Source: Microbotryum silenes-acaulis (lineage: Eukaryota; Basidiomycota; Microbotryomycetes; Microbotryales; Microbotryaceae). From it: a stretch of 64,000 nucleotides of DNA. Below, piece by piece: positions 22,901-33,944 of this stretch (position 1 is the first letter of the stretch; each line of letters opens with the position of its first letter). A model generated the notes under the pieces. That model had not been told where the DNA came from. It ran no database searches and was given only the letters and a program-made list of their open reading frames with translations. The position numbers and the translations under genes are program-made. The stretch is from assembly GCA_003665825.1 (NCBI GenBank), contig QPFY01000017.1:558001-622000 (forward strand), read 5' to 3'.

Positions 22901-23467
22901 CCCAAGCATCGATTGGGGGCGCAACGGGATACGGAGGAATTGAAAGAACACCCATTCTTCAAGTTGATCGATTGGGAAGCTCTGGCGGCACGCCAAATCC
23001 CCCCGCCGTTCAAACCTTACGTCGACTCGGACGAATCGGTCGCCAACTTTGATCCCGAATTCACCGAAGCGAACCTGCTCGAGGAAGCGCCCGTCGACGT
23101 TCAATTCGACGAGGACGACCCTTCAGCGGATTGGGTCGATACGGCTTCGAGGACACGACCGAGTATGACGAATCGAGCGACGCCGATGGAGATTCGAGAG
23201 AAACGAAGAGCCGCACCGAACCCCGCCGATGCATTGACAAGTAGTGTACAGGAGAATTTCCGAGGTTTTACCTTCTCTGGGGAAGGGGAGTCGATGATTC
23301 ATCATGCGGCTGGGTTGTTCGCGACGACACAGATCCATCCTCCGTCACCGGATGGACTGAAGGGTGTGAACGATGCGGATGAATGGGAGGACGAGGCGTT
23401 ACACCCGACACGCCGCAATGGGAACAAGACATTGAACTCCAACGGATCGGACATCATGATGCGATGA
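19999..23467 (+). CDS. SCH9: SCH9-type AGC kinase with C2 domain
   Basis: Nutrient-responsive Ser/Thr kinase of the TORC1 pathway (S6K-like) in fungi. Exons 19999..20404, 20960..21587, 21663..21794, 21860..21932, 22017..22323, 22394..22484 and 22552..23467 join in phase, giving about 850 residues. A Gln/Ser/Gly-rich N-terminus precedes a C2 domain (GKLLIKLIAARQ, YVVVTFDQNEF, VQVQIYDRAVEEEMFLG). The kinase domain runs from about residue 420: GKGTFGRV, YAMKVL, RDLKPENILL, CDFGLS, TFCGTTEYLAPE. The C-terminal AGC tail has DWEALAARQIPPPFKPYV and a hydrophobic motif FRGFTF, the TORC1 target site in this family. Intron 1 (about 555 nt) is far longer than any other here; an ATG inside it at 20926, in frame with the C2 exon, could serve as an alternative start that skips the first 135 residues. 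Confidence 0.88.
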
Positions 23468-24160
23468 CGCGGTTACGTTTTGGGCGACCTCTCCAAGCTA
23501 TCTTATTGAACCCTCCCGCGCTTATTGCAGGAAGGGGTCAAGTTTTGCTGTTGTTTTTGATGATGATGAAAGAGGGGGCGCGCGCAGAGGTTTGTTGTTA
23601 TCGAGTCGGGAGGACGAAGGGTGGCTACCATGTGTTTTATACTGTTGATCTTACCACAGTGACGCCCGTCTTAGCTTTTTTTTTCTCTTCGCGTAGAGCC
23701 CTCGCAAACCCTCCTGCTCCTCCCTGCCCCACCCCCTGATTAATTGCGATTTGTGTTCTCTTTCTTTGATGTGCTCTTCCTTTTGTATGCATCGAACCCT
23801 AACAATGTTTTATAGCAGCTACGGTTTTCTCTTCTTTCACACACATTGTCCCCGAATCTTGAGAAAAGCAATGTCCTTGTCTGTCATGCATACTACCTTC
23901 GCTATCACTGCGTCAAATATTGGGACGGGAGGGGCTGGGACGGAGTGCGCAACGATCGCTGGCAGGTCGTAAATCAAATCGATCATAAGTCACAGCGGAG
24001 CTCAGGGTAAAAATGAAGAGATTAAAATTAGGGGCGCAGGGTCTACCCAAGACTAAAAATTGCCTATGACGCGAGCACTGAGAGCAGCTTGAACAGACAC
24101 AAGACACGAGACTGGGCAAGACAAAGGAGCTCCAAAGTACAAGCCTGGGGGAGACGTAAA
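23468..24160. other. intergenic, tail-to-tail
   Basis: The 3' flanks of SCH9 (+) and lipase 1 (-) meet here. The sequence is T- and CT-rich on the + strand (TTTTTTTTCTCTTCGCG near 23680). No gene is supported. Confidence 0.5.
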
Positions 24161-25569
24161 TCATTCACGCACGGGCAGGGTCAGGGTGAACTTGTTGACG
24201 AAGGAGCAAGTCCTCAACGCGGGTGAAGTGCCTCGCAACTGCGCATCCAACCAATTGAAGACGCGCTCTCCATAAATAATTTGGGTTCCGACGTGACCTC
24301 CCCCTCCGATCTCGGTCGTGAACAAAATCTTGGAGCCTCTGCCGCACCACGTTTGTGCTGTCTCGTACGCGGAGGAATAGGGAATGACCTCATCCGTCTT
24401 TGAATGGAACATGTAGATGGAGGGCTTGGTCGGGGTTTCTGTTACGTTGGCCATCATGTCGGAGAGGACCAAGTACTTGGCGACCAATTCGTCCGAAAGT
24501 AGCCTTTTGCCGAGGCTTTGGAAGCTGGTGGCGAGGACGTTGGTAAAGGCGAAGCGGACGATGTCGGCGGCGCCACATTCGTTGCGGGCAGAAGCGATCG
24601 CGGCCTTGCCTTTGGCCGTCGCGAGCTTGTCGAAGCGAGCTTGCAGCTCCGGGAACGCGTTCATTTGACCCGCAAGACCAGCCACCGCAAATCCCTAATA
24701 CACAGCATGAATTCTGAGTCAGTTTTAAGCTTTGAAACGTTGAGATTGCGGGCGATACTCACGGCGAAAGCACCACCGTTGAGCGTGTTCAGCGTCGTGG
24801 CCATATTCGCCGGCGTCCCCCCGAAAGCGAGTGCCTTGATGTTAAGCTCCGGAGCGTAAGAGTTGTGCAAGGCAGCTGACCATCCCGTTCCGATTGCGCC
24901 TCCCGAGTATCCGTAGCCACCCAGAATTACGTTCTTGGGCAATCTGAGGAAGTTGATGGCAGCGCGGTAGCCATCGAGGATTTGGTACCCCGACTGATGG
25001 CCGACAGAGAAAGCGGAGGTGGTGCCCAAGAAATCGGTGACGATGGTTGTCCAACCACGGAGCAAGATCTCGGTCAGCTGGAGATCTTCGATTGTTAAGA
25101 GATCGTAGGGTGAGTATAGAATTGGGTGATGCATGCCTGGGATCCGTCATGACCGAATCTTAGCCAAGGACTCACCTCCGTCAGGGCAGAAGAGTTGAAA
25201 CGGAGAGGTGTTGAAGCAGTAAGAGGGGGCACACTTGGATGCAGCTCCATCCTCGTACATGTTGTAAGAAACAAGGTACTTGGGTGAAGACCGCGCTGAC
25301 TGAAGAATGGTCGTCACAGTGGACGCCGGTTTGCCCAAAGCATCGGTCGTGCGGAAAAGAAGCTGAGTACCGGTTACACCCACTCCTGGGTTAAGTGCCA
25401 ATCGCGAGCGGTAAACTGTTCCCGGCGCATCTTTTGCGAACGTTGAAGGTGGAACGTAAAAGGGATCGGAATCCGGGGCGAGGAGAGCAGCAACACTCGT
25501 AAGAGTGGCGCACAGAGCGAGGACGCCGGTAGCTGCGCGCAGGATCGTTGATCGGTGCAGGTCCATCAT
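24161..25569 (-). CDS. secretory lipase (LIP family), copy 1
   Basis: Secreted triacylglycerol lipase/esterase of the fungal LIP family (alpha/beta hydrolase). Exons complement(25176..25569), complement(24763..25085) and complement(24161..24694) join in phase, 416 residues. The N-terminus is a signal peptide (ILRAATGVLALCATLTSVAA). DPFYVPPSTFAKDAPGTVYR is the usual family start. The nucleophile elbow GGYGYSGGAIG gives Ser at about residue 192; the likely acid is in SKTDEVIPYS (about 340) and the His in GGGGHVGT (about 373). Paired cysteines occur (CAPSYC). The gene is a tandem copy of the gene at 27368..28900 with identical intron positions and identical lengths of exons 2 and 3. The start at 25569 is the first ATG before the signal peptide. 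Confidence 0.9.
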
Positions 25570-27367
25570 GGCGGAAAGAATAAGGAAGATAAGGTGAGAA
25601 GGTATGGAGAGGAAGCAAAGAAGGGTGCACACTCAACCTGAAAGAAGTCGCTCGAGCTGGCGGGAATGACTATCAATTGTAGATGGCTTGGCACCGGCGA
25701 GCTCCGTCGATTTCAAAAGGAAGTGAGTGACACATCTTGGCACAGTCGCGCTGACCCGTGCAACACCGCTCCTATCTAGGCTACATTAGTGTACCCACAA
25801 CCGATGCTATGCTAGGACCAAGGTGATTGGCGACCTGAGCGCGAGCGACTGTGTCAGATTTGAGCTCTTCCCGGAGTCGGCGCCAGACTCACCAAGCTCG
25901 GATTCCGTGGCGGGGGACGCTAATGAAACGTCCGAACGACCGGCGACTCGGAGAACCGCTTGGAACGAGCTTAGGCACAAGTGTGAGCGGTGCATTGACT
26001 AGCACGAAGTCAAGCTCTGGCTTGCTATGTATGCACCTCAGTGGTGGTGAGTATACCCGTCGCCCTAGATGTTGCAAGGGTGTAGGTTCCTTGGACTGCT
26101 AAGTTGAGCCCCTAAGCCGGTCTGGGGGAGCAAGCCATTTACCAGCAGCCTGACACGTCCAAGCTCTACGAATGCAGAGTACAAGCAGGAGAATGGACAA
26201 TTCCAGAAGCGTCTCGATTGAAAGATTTAGGAGAGGCTACGCGGCAGCTGGGGCGTTCTCGCGTTCGCCTGGGTAAACATAGAGGCCGTGCAGCAGCGCT
26301 AAGCTCTGGTGCCTGCACAGCTGGACGCCCGGGCCGTGCAAAACCTCGACCTCACAGCCGAGAGGTCCGCGTCCGTGCACGATCAGGCGTTGATTTCTCC
26401 TCCGGTAAGAGTCAGTCGGCTTGGCAATTCTTCGGACAAATAACATGTGATCCTGGCTTGTTCCGGACAAGGTCGCCGGACGTGTTCGAGCGACGAGCAG
26501 AATGACGAGATCGAAGTCTCCGTCATGAGTCCCCAGTTCTTGAGGGCACACCTCCAGTAACACCTGAAATGTAGATCGTGTGCTATTCATAGCCAAGGAA
26601 CATAATAACCTGAACCATCATAGGCAATACCGTCCCTTAACCGGTACAATGGAGCACCTGACGGAACCTCTTGTGCGTGATCGAAAAAGGAGCCGAGATC
26701 GCATCCGCGACGACCGTCTAGCCGAGTTCTCGGACGGACAAGTGAAGCGCTATCTTCCTCGAGGTATGCTTCTTTTCGGGGTTTTTTTTAAGGGAAAGAT
26801 TTTTGGGTGGCTGCAGACTTCAGCCCAACGACATCATATGCGATCGCCCACACTCGTTATTCGTCGACTCAATCAGCGCCACAAGCTGCCAGTTGGTAAA
26901 GCGCTGCAATAATAGAAGAACTAAGGAGACAATTAGAGCTGGGAGATTGAGATACCAACAGGCCAAATGAAGGCACGTTGGGCTCAATCCCAAGAACCAA
27001 CTCAGACGTTGTGGTCGGATGAGGACGGTGAAACCAGCTATTCTTCACACACGCTTCTCCGCCGCGGACGTCGCACATGCATTACACTGAGCCGGCCGAC
27101 GTTGCTCGACGATCAGTTGAGCCCCTGTCCCTGACTTGCGCCCGTGCGCGCGGTCAGAACGCGATTCTGAGGCTTCAATGACCCACTGATGAAAACGCTC
27201 TTCGGAACTGTGCAAGATCTTCAAGTACATGTATTCCATAGCTACATGGGACGACATATTCGTACAATGGACAAGATCAAGAACCTAACCCTATCCGGCC
27301 GCTGTGCAACCGCTTCATAGTCGAGACGACAAGGCGGACATCCCATTCTGTACACGACAAAGCAGCA
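25570..27367. other. spacer between the two lipase genes with repeat debris
   Basis: No intact gene. An open frame from an ATG at 26649 (TEPLVRDRKRSRDRIRDDRL) is short and unrecognised. Bases 26917-27003 are a diverged copy of part of the LTR-like element found at 4219..4497. The region looks like old transposon and promoter sequence separating a tandem duplication. Confidence 0.5.
26880..27030. repeat. diverged copy of the LTR-like repeat
   Basis: The stretch ACTAAGGAGACAATTAGAGC, then GGGAGATTGAG, then GGGCTCAATCCCAAGAACCA, then CGGATGAGGACGG follows the same order as in 4340-4475 (same strand), with substitutions and small gaps between. Ends could not be fixed, so the coordinates are approximate. 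Confidence 0.5.
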
Positions 27368-28900
27368 CTACATTCGTACGGGAAGCGCCGTCATCGACTG
27401 GGTCTTGAAAGAACAACTCGTGATCGGCGCCGTTTTGCCCCTCAACGAGTTGTCCAACCAATCGATCGTCATGGGTCCATACGACAGTTGCGTCCCCAAA
27501 TGACCACCACCACCAACCTCAGTAATAAACGTGATCTTGGCTCCATCGCTGCACCACGTCTGAGCGGTCGTGAGTGCCGAAGCATAAGGGATCACTTCGT
27601 CCGTGGTGGAATGGAACATGAGGATGGAAGGTTTGGTCGGCGTCTCGCTCGCGACCAAACCCATCGTCGACATCGTCAAGTACTTGGCCACGATAGGATC
27701 AGAGAGGAATTGACTACCTAAGGATTGGAAGTCGGTCGAGAGGATGTCGGTGAAGGCGAATTCGACAATGTCCGCGGCGCCGCATTGGGATTGGCCGGTG
27801 ATGACGGCGGCTTTGCCCTTGGCTGTCGCGATTTGTGAGAAGCGAGCGTAGAACTCGGGATAGCTCGCGACTTGGCCGGCGAGACCACCAACAGCAAAAC
27901 CCTGAATTGACACGAACATGTGATGAAGGTCAGCGTCATGGGACAAAGAACGAAGCGGTCAACTTGAAGCAAGGAAACTCACAGCGAACGCGCCCGCGTT
28001 GAGCTGATGAAACGTCGACGTCATATTCGACGGCGTACCCCCGAACGCCAACGCCTTGATGTTCAACTCGGGTGCATAATCGTTCTGCAACGCCGCGGAC
28101 CATCCCGTACCAATCGCACCACCCGAGTACCCATATCCACCGAGGACGACGTTCTCGGACAATTCGAGGAACTTGATCGCGGCGCGGTACCCGTCCAGGA
28201 TTTGATAACCTGATTGATGCCCGACGGAGAAACTCGAGGTCTTGCCTTCAAAGTCGGTGACAATCACGATCCAACCCTTGGTCATGAAGTAGACGAGTTG
28301 ACCGTCTGTAGGAAGCGAGGAAACGAGAGTAGGATGGCGAGGGAAACATCGGCGAGTCAGCGAAGCAGATCACGTGACCGTTGGGCCTTCGGGGGAAGGG
28401 GGATCCGGGCCGGCAACTGGTAGACGCCGAGAGAAGACCTTGAAGGGTCCAAGAGATAGGGACTACTCACCACCATCGGGACAGAATGCTTGCTGAGGAA
28501 CGGTGTTGAAACAATAGGAAGGAGCACACTGAGGTGCCGAAGCATCCTCATACATGTTGTAGGCCACGAGGTAATTTTTTGACGAATTTGATGTTTGGAG
28601 AATGGTCGTCACCGATGTCGTCGGCTCGCCGAATGCGTCGCTTGTGCGAAATAGGATTTGAGTACCTTTACGACCAAAGCCGGGGTTGAGGGCAGCTCGT
28701 GAACGGTATACGGTTCCAGGGGCATCTTTTGCGAAAGTTGAAGGGGGACGGTAGAATGGGTCGACGTCGGGTGTGGGGATGAGGAATGTCGCTGGCGAAG
28801 TCAGATCCAGGATCGGTGCCGCGGAAACGAGTACGGTGAGAGCGAGGATGCTGCTCGTGACGCGGGCGACTCGAAACCAAGATGGACGCGAGGACAACAT
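27368..28900 (-). CDS. secretory lipase (LIP family), copy 2
   Basis: Paralogue of the lipase at 24161..25569. Exons complement(28471..28900), complement(27983..28305) and complement(27368..27901), 428 residues. It has a signal peptide (VTSSILALTVLVSAAPILD), the DPFYRPPSTFAKDAPGTVYR start, the nucleophile elbow GGYGYSGGAIG, the acid motif STTDEVIPY and the His motif GGGGHLGT. Exons 2 (323 nt) and 3 (534 nt) have exactly the same lengths as in copy 1, so the duplication kept the gene structure. A longer frame exists upstream of the chosen ATG, but it reads through a 10-bp repeat array and gives implausible protein. It probably works extracellularly on lipids like its neighbour. Confidence 0.9.
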
Positions 28901-28908
28901 CTTGACGA

Positions 28909-28990
28909 AGGTATGAAGAGGTATGAAGAGGTATGAAGAGGTATGAAGAGGTATGAAGAGGCAAATAGAGGTAGGAAGAGGTATGAAGAT
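28909..28990 (+). repeat. 10-bp minisatellite upstream of lipase copy 2
   Basis: The unit AGGTATGAAG is repeated about five times in perfect register (from 28909), followed by two to three imperfect copies (AGGCAAATAG, AGGTAGGAAG, AGGTATGAAG). It lies immediately upstream of the lipase start codon, in the presumed 5' UTR, and reads CTTCATACCT on the sense strand. Confidence 0.85.
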
Positions 28991-29815
28991 GAAAGACGAT
29001 GGCACACAGAACGAAAACAAACAGAAAAGCGGGGCCAGTCCTCCCCTGTCCTCCTCTGACGGCGTCCTCCGAATGATCAGCGACGCCGAGGGAAGTGCAA
29101 AAATTCGATCACCTCAAGCCTTCTAGTACTTTTTCGGGGTTGCATCTCGACCGTGCTCAATCAGGTCAACAATCTCGGGCTTAAGATGATCTCGAGCTTG
29201 AAATAAAAGATCCCCGCACCCGGGGCTTGGAAAACGCTCAGGCGACAGCTCCGAAGGCTGAATCGCACCCCGACTCCCGAGCGCTTGACCAATTACTGAT
29301 GCCGATAATTTTTTAGCTCCGATCTCGGATCAGGATTTGAATTGTCAGCTGGTCTGCAAAAAGTGGCGTTCCTTCTCGAGCAACGAGGCGCCATTATAAT
29401 AGAGGGTCGACACCCGTCCATCATTGCGTTGTCATCAACGAGTTGGCCGCTCGGACGCCAATGCCGAGTGTGTCCACGTGCCTCCTCTTCACAGATAGAG
29501 GCTTGACACGAAGACTCCGCAATTCGAATTTTCCACAACTTTGACAGGGCTACTACTCTACCGTACTACTTAACATAAACGCCAAACAGCGTGTCCGACG
29601 TCCGATGTCGAACGAACGGGGACGAGCTCAATTGAACAAGGGTGCAAGCTTCTCGCTTCCGACGATCTTTCTCCGTCGGGGCCACCCCGCCTTTCCTTCT
29701 TCGGTACCCTGTGGTCCATCATAACCGAGCCAATAACCCCTTTATGACGGGGGCGACTTGTTTTCTTGTTGCTCTGGCGTTGCCTACAGAGGGCATAAAG
29801 AGAACAAGGGGTGCA
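28991..29815. other. intergenic
   Basis: The promoter side of lipase copy 2 and the 3' flank of the exopolyphosphatase gene. No gene, RNA or repeat with clear ends is seen. Confidence 0.45.
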
Positions 29816-31211
29816 TCAGTCCAGTAAATCATCCAAAAAATGAAAAGCTGATGAACCGGCCAATTTGGCAAGAGTGCGAAACTCACCCTGTGACCAAACC
29901 CTCCACCCCCGCTCATCCTTCAACCCATCCACAGCACCCCCTTTCCATTTCTCCACCTTGAGCACTTGATCCTCTTGCAAGCCCGTGAACAAGACCTCTC
30001 TCAACCGTTCAACCTTGTCCCCCTCTCCCCCAATATAAAGTACGATTTCCCTCGCGTGCACTGCTTTCCCTTCCGGGTTCTCCTCATTAATTTCGGAGAA
30101 GGAAGTCAGAATCCCCGCGAAGGAAAGGTTCCTTTCCTTCATCCAACCTAAAAGGTCCTGTTCTATCCCCTGCCACCCTTGGCGTCCCTGCGCTTGATCC
30201 TTCTCAAGCCATGCCTTTAATCCCAAAGGAACGGTCGAAAGACCATATTTCCACCCTGATTCTTGATACTCTTTGTAATCCCTGCGTAAGAGATCCCTAC
30301 CACTCATCGAAGAGATATCAGTCTTTTTCCTCATGAGAACTTGATGACGAGCGATCAAGGCCGTCATAGAAGGTCCGATGACGGCACTGGGGGCTGCAGT
30401 TCCGGAGCGGAACGAGCTGAGGGGGAGCAGGAATTGAACGGCGGCGAGGTCCTTGGGTGTGGCTTTACCTCCGTTCGTCGAGGGTTTGAGGGAGGTGTCG
30501 ATGGCTATTGTGGAGAGGAGGAGATCGGCCAGGGGGGTCGGCACCGAGACGGCGTATTCGGGGGGTAGGAGGGGGGAGAAGTAGGAGAGAACCAAGGAGG
30601 TGCACGATCCGGCGGGTTCGATCAGACGAGGTTCGGCGGAGGTGTGCTTCCCTTCATCGGCGTGGTGGTCGATAATGGCGGTAACGGAGGTGTCCCATGA
30701 CGGTTTACCTGATGTAGATGGTGTCTTTGATTCTGAGCGGAACACGGGCAAGAGGACGTTGTGGTCATCGAGCGCAAAGTTGGCGCCTCGTGCTGCGAGC
30801 GCGGCGGGATCGGGGAGGTCATCGATGCAGAGCAAGGCCTCAGCGGGGACGTTGGCCTGTTCGAGTGCGAATTGATTCTCGGGTCGGAGGTAGAGGTCCG
30901 ATCGGGCGGTCATGATCAGGGGCACCGAGAGCGATTTGGGTGGGGTGATGATGTGAAGGAAGTAGGCGAACGCGATGGAGGAGACCAACGAGTCGAGGTC
31001 TGTACGAGATGAGATGGGTTTTTAGGGAAGAGCCAGAAACAAAAAGATAGCACCAGTCGGACTTGGACTGACCTCCTGCTTCATTGCCGACTGCGATGGT
31101 CCACTCGGACAAGTCGGCACCGGGCTGGTGGAGCGAGTCCAAGAAGGCCTGCTTGGACGTGGTCAGGAAATCGAGCAAGGGCGGGGTGGCGGGCACGGAT
31201 GATTTGGGCAT
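29816..31211 (-). CDS. PPX1: exopolyphosphatase (DHH family)
   Basis: Releases terminal phosphate from inorganic polyphosphate; cytosolic and mitochondrial enzyme in yeast. Two exons, complement(31073..31211) and complement(29816..30999), give 440 residues (yeast Ppx1 has 397). Metal-binding motifs in order: VGNEAG then DLDSLVSSIAFAYF across the intron (the D-x-D site), IDDLPD, and the family signature AIIDHHADE. A DHHA2 C-terminal domain follows, with MSGRDLLRRDYKEY and SFAGILTSFSEIN. ATG 31211 is the first methionine in a frame otherwise opened by TTG. It is divergent from the NAC-alpha gene, 524 bp apart. Confidence 0.88.
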
Positions 31212-31735
31212 GGTGGTGAGACTGGAGGAAGCAAAGTGTCGCGAGGTGGAACAGGTGTAGTGGCGGAGGCGGAGGCGGTGGGGCGGCAAGGGCTGCGCTG
31301 ACGGACCACGACGAGCAAGAAGACCCAGGCGAGGCGATCAAGGGTCAGATATGCTGGCCGGTGTGATGGAAGCAATGCCCAAATCTCGCGTCGTGGGACG
31401 ATGCGTGTCTGGCGATGGGAACCAAGATGTCGAACAGAAGGAGAGGGAGAGAGGAGAGAGCCGAGCAGAATCGGGTCGAGTCGAGTTATTAGTTCGAGGC
31501 GTGTTATTAGTTCCAGGAGTGAGCTATTGAGTTTAGTGAACGCTTGAAATATTACGACTTGCGCGCGCTCGCAGTGCACGGCTTGCCCGTTCGAGCGCAG
31601 GGCGGTGCCGAGGCAATTCGCATTAGCCAACGATCAAAGAGCTCAACCCAGAGTAAGTAAGCTCCGAATTGGCCCGCTGGGCACCCGACCGACCCACCGT
31701 GCGCCACGCTTTCACCCACCACCAGCCGAGCAACC
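31212..31735. promoter_or_regulatory. divergent promoter region of PPX1 and NAC-alpha
   Basis: These 524 bases separate two divergent housekeeping genes and must carry both promoters and 5' leaders. A short direct repeat (GTTATTAGTTC at about 31486-31496 and 31502-31512) lies in the middle. No canonical TATA box is obvious. Confidence 0.4.
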
Positions 31736-32890
31736 ATGTCGCACGCCGAGATTGACACCGACTCACACATCACCGTCGAGCAGATCGATGGCGAGGGAAC
31801 CCGATCCAAGGGAGAGACCAAGTCTCGCAAGGGTCAGTACCAGGGTTTGAATTCGCCCTACTAGTAGGGGTGTCCCCCTCTCCCCTCTCCTTCCCCCGCA
31901 CGCGCCCACCCGCCGCCTTTTCCACCCACGTCTTGCGGCCCTACTCCAACACACCACCTCACCGTGCAGACGCTAAGGATCCCACCCTTCTTCGACTCGT
32001 AGCCCTCTCCAAGCTCGGACTGGTCGCCGTCCCCGGTATCAAGCGAGTCGTGATGCGCAGACCTCGTCAGGTCAGTCCAGTTCCCACCGACGAGGATAGA
32101 GGATACGCAGCTCCCCTCGAAGGAACATCTACGACTGAACTGACCCTCGATCCTGTCTCCCACGAATTACGCTCACTCAACAGCAACTCTTCGTCATCGC
32201 CGATGCCCAGGTGTTCAAGTCGTGAGTAGGAAGGAGCTCACTGCGACAGCTCTCACCCTCGTACCTTGTCTGGCAACGAACTGAATCCGAACTCGAACCC
32301 CCCGTTCCCAGCCCGTCGTCGGACTGCTACATCGTCTTTGGCGAAGGGAAATACGAGGAAACCGGCACCCGTGACTCCGAGTTCGCGCGTGCGATGCAAC
32401 AAACGGAGATGTTGGAACGCCAGCAGCAGAAATCTGCCGCGTTACCGCCTTCGAGCGAGGCTGGCCAGGCTGCCGGGGATGGATCCGAGGACCCCGAGGG
32501 GGAGGATGGGTTGGATGCTGATGAGAGTGAGTTGAATGAAGAGCTTTAAAAGGAACCAGGTTTCTGATCATGCCCATCCTGCCGGGTCGCGTGCCTTTTT
32601 TTTTGCTTTCTCTCCCTCGCAGTCAAGGTCGTGATGGAGCAGGTCAGTAATCTAGAGCACGGAAGCCTCAGTTCGGCTTTGGATTCATCATGCTGATGCT
32701 ACGTAATTGTATCGTACCGATTCTTCTTAGGCCAACTGCTCGCGAGCCAAGGGTTCGGTTTTTCGTGACCTCACGTCGGTCCGGCCATCGCGCTGACCAC
32801 GATCCCACGTCCGATCTCTTTCCCACAGCCGTTCAAGCACTGAGAAGCACAAAGGGCGATCTCGTACAAGCCATCATCGAGGCCAACTAA
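31736..32890 (+). CDS. EGD2: nascent polypeptide-associated complex alpha subunit
   Basis: Ribosome-bound chaperone subunit that forms the NAC heterodimer with the beta subunit at the peptide exit. Exons 31736..31832, 31970..32070, 32184..32221, 32312..32526, 32623..32642, 32731..32752 and 32829..32890 join in phase, 184 residues. The NAC domain reads LSKLGLVAVPGIKRVVMRRP, QLFVIADAQVFKS and SDCYIVFGEGK. A Gln/Glu-rich linker follows and the C-terminal UBA domain is built from three tiny exons (IKVVMEQANCSRAKAVQAL, then KGDLVQAIIEAN). Seven exons in 555 coding bases, two of them 20 and 22 nt, is a high intron load for so short and so highly expressed a gene. Confidence 0.95.
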
Positions 32891-32984
32891 AGGAATATCC
32901 GAGCAACAAACTCAGCGAACATCTTTGCAGGAGAAGGGAACGAAGAACACGCACCATAACCTGCTTGGAGATGTCATCATCTGA

Positions 32985-33800
32985 TCAATACAAAAATCCA
33001 AAAGGAGGAAAAACCTTAAAATTTGGCGCTGTATGAACCGTCTTATAATTGGGACCCGATTTAACCCCTTCATCTTCTAAAACCTGTTGAGACAGCTGAG
33101 GGGGGATCCCGGCGTCGAAGGATGTGGCGCGTACGTCGGCGCAACATTCTTTGCCCGGAGTGGTGTCCGTGTCTGCCTGAGCTCCTACGGCACGGAGCTG
33201 TTGAGGGAGCAGGGTCAAAATAGAGCTCACCATTAACATTGTAACCAGACCCGTTGCATTCGATCGACATGCTGTCCATCCGTGACCACTCGAAAGCTGC
33301 ATAACGTCGCGAACCCTCATTCATCTCACGACATTGCGTGCTTCGTACAATGCCAATAATCATTTACTGACTCTTCAAATTGGATCAAGCTGGTGCGAAT
33401 TCGTTCTACAACCCGGGTCAAAGGCTGATGTGAACTCACCGTAAGCGTTGTAAAACATGTCATTTTGGCAGGGGCATGTGTTCGAGAGGTGAACTCGACG
33501 CGACCGGCAATCACTGCAAGCGCTGTCGTCGACTCCTCCTGCCGCGCACCTCTTTGACACTACGTCCCTGAGCCCCATCTTCCCTCCTTACTTACAGGAA
33601 GTTAACAAAGTTTGGATTCCGAGTCTTGACCTGGGTTGCAGCCACTTGCCCATCAACCTCAACAGCGTCCGCGACGATCGCAACGGGCGCGAGCAGCTCG
33701 TAATTTCCCCTATCGGCTGCGCGAACACGGCCCCGAGTTGACAAGCAACGAGCCACTTCATGATCAAGAGGTCCAAAATACTCTCGAGATCGAGAGCGTA
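32985..33800 (-). CDS. possible small secreted cysteine-containing protein, start broken or misread
   Basis: Minus-strand frames with coding character: a signal-peptide-like start MKWLVACQLGAVFAQPIG (about 33760), then in the next frame NYELLAPVAIVADAVEVDGQ and VKTRNPNFVNF, then CSDCRSRRVHLSNTCPCQND ending at a GTGAGT donor, then after a CAG acceptor FEWSRMDSMSIECNGSGYNV with another GTGAGC donor, and a last exon that includes GKECCADVRA and ends at 32985. The signal peptide and the next segment need a 1-nt frame change near 33710, for which there is no intron. It lies directly downstream of a cysteine-rich secreted protein gene on the same strand. It may be a decayed secreted gene. No family is recognised. 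Confidence 0.35.
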
Positions 33801-33944
33801 TCGGTACGATCGCCATGTGGGTGAGCTTGCAGACCAATACGTAAAGGACCTCCGAGTTAGATTTACATAAGGGGTGAAATAGAGTATATATTTTATGAAT
33901 CGCCCCCCCCCCTAACGACTAACAAATCTCGGGGAGTCCCCACC

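Noticed and set aside
26237..26596. 119-codon minus-strand frame between the lipases
   Set aside because: No motif, no splice context and no supporting composition; treated as chance.
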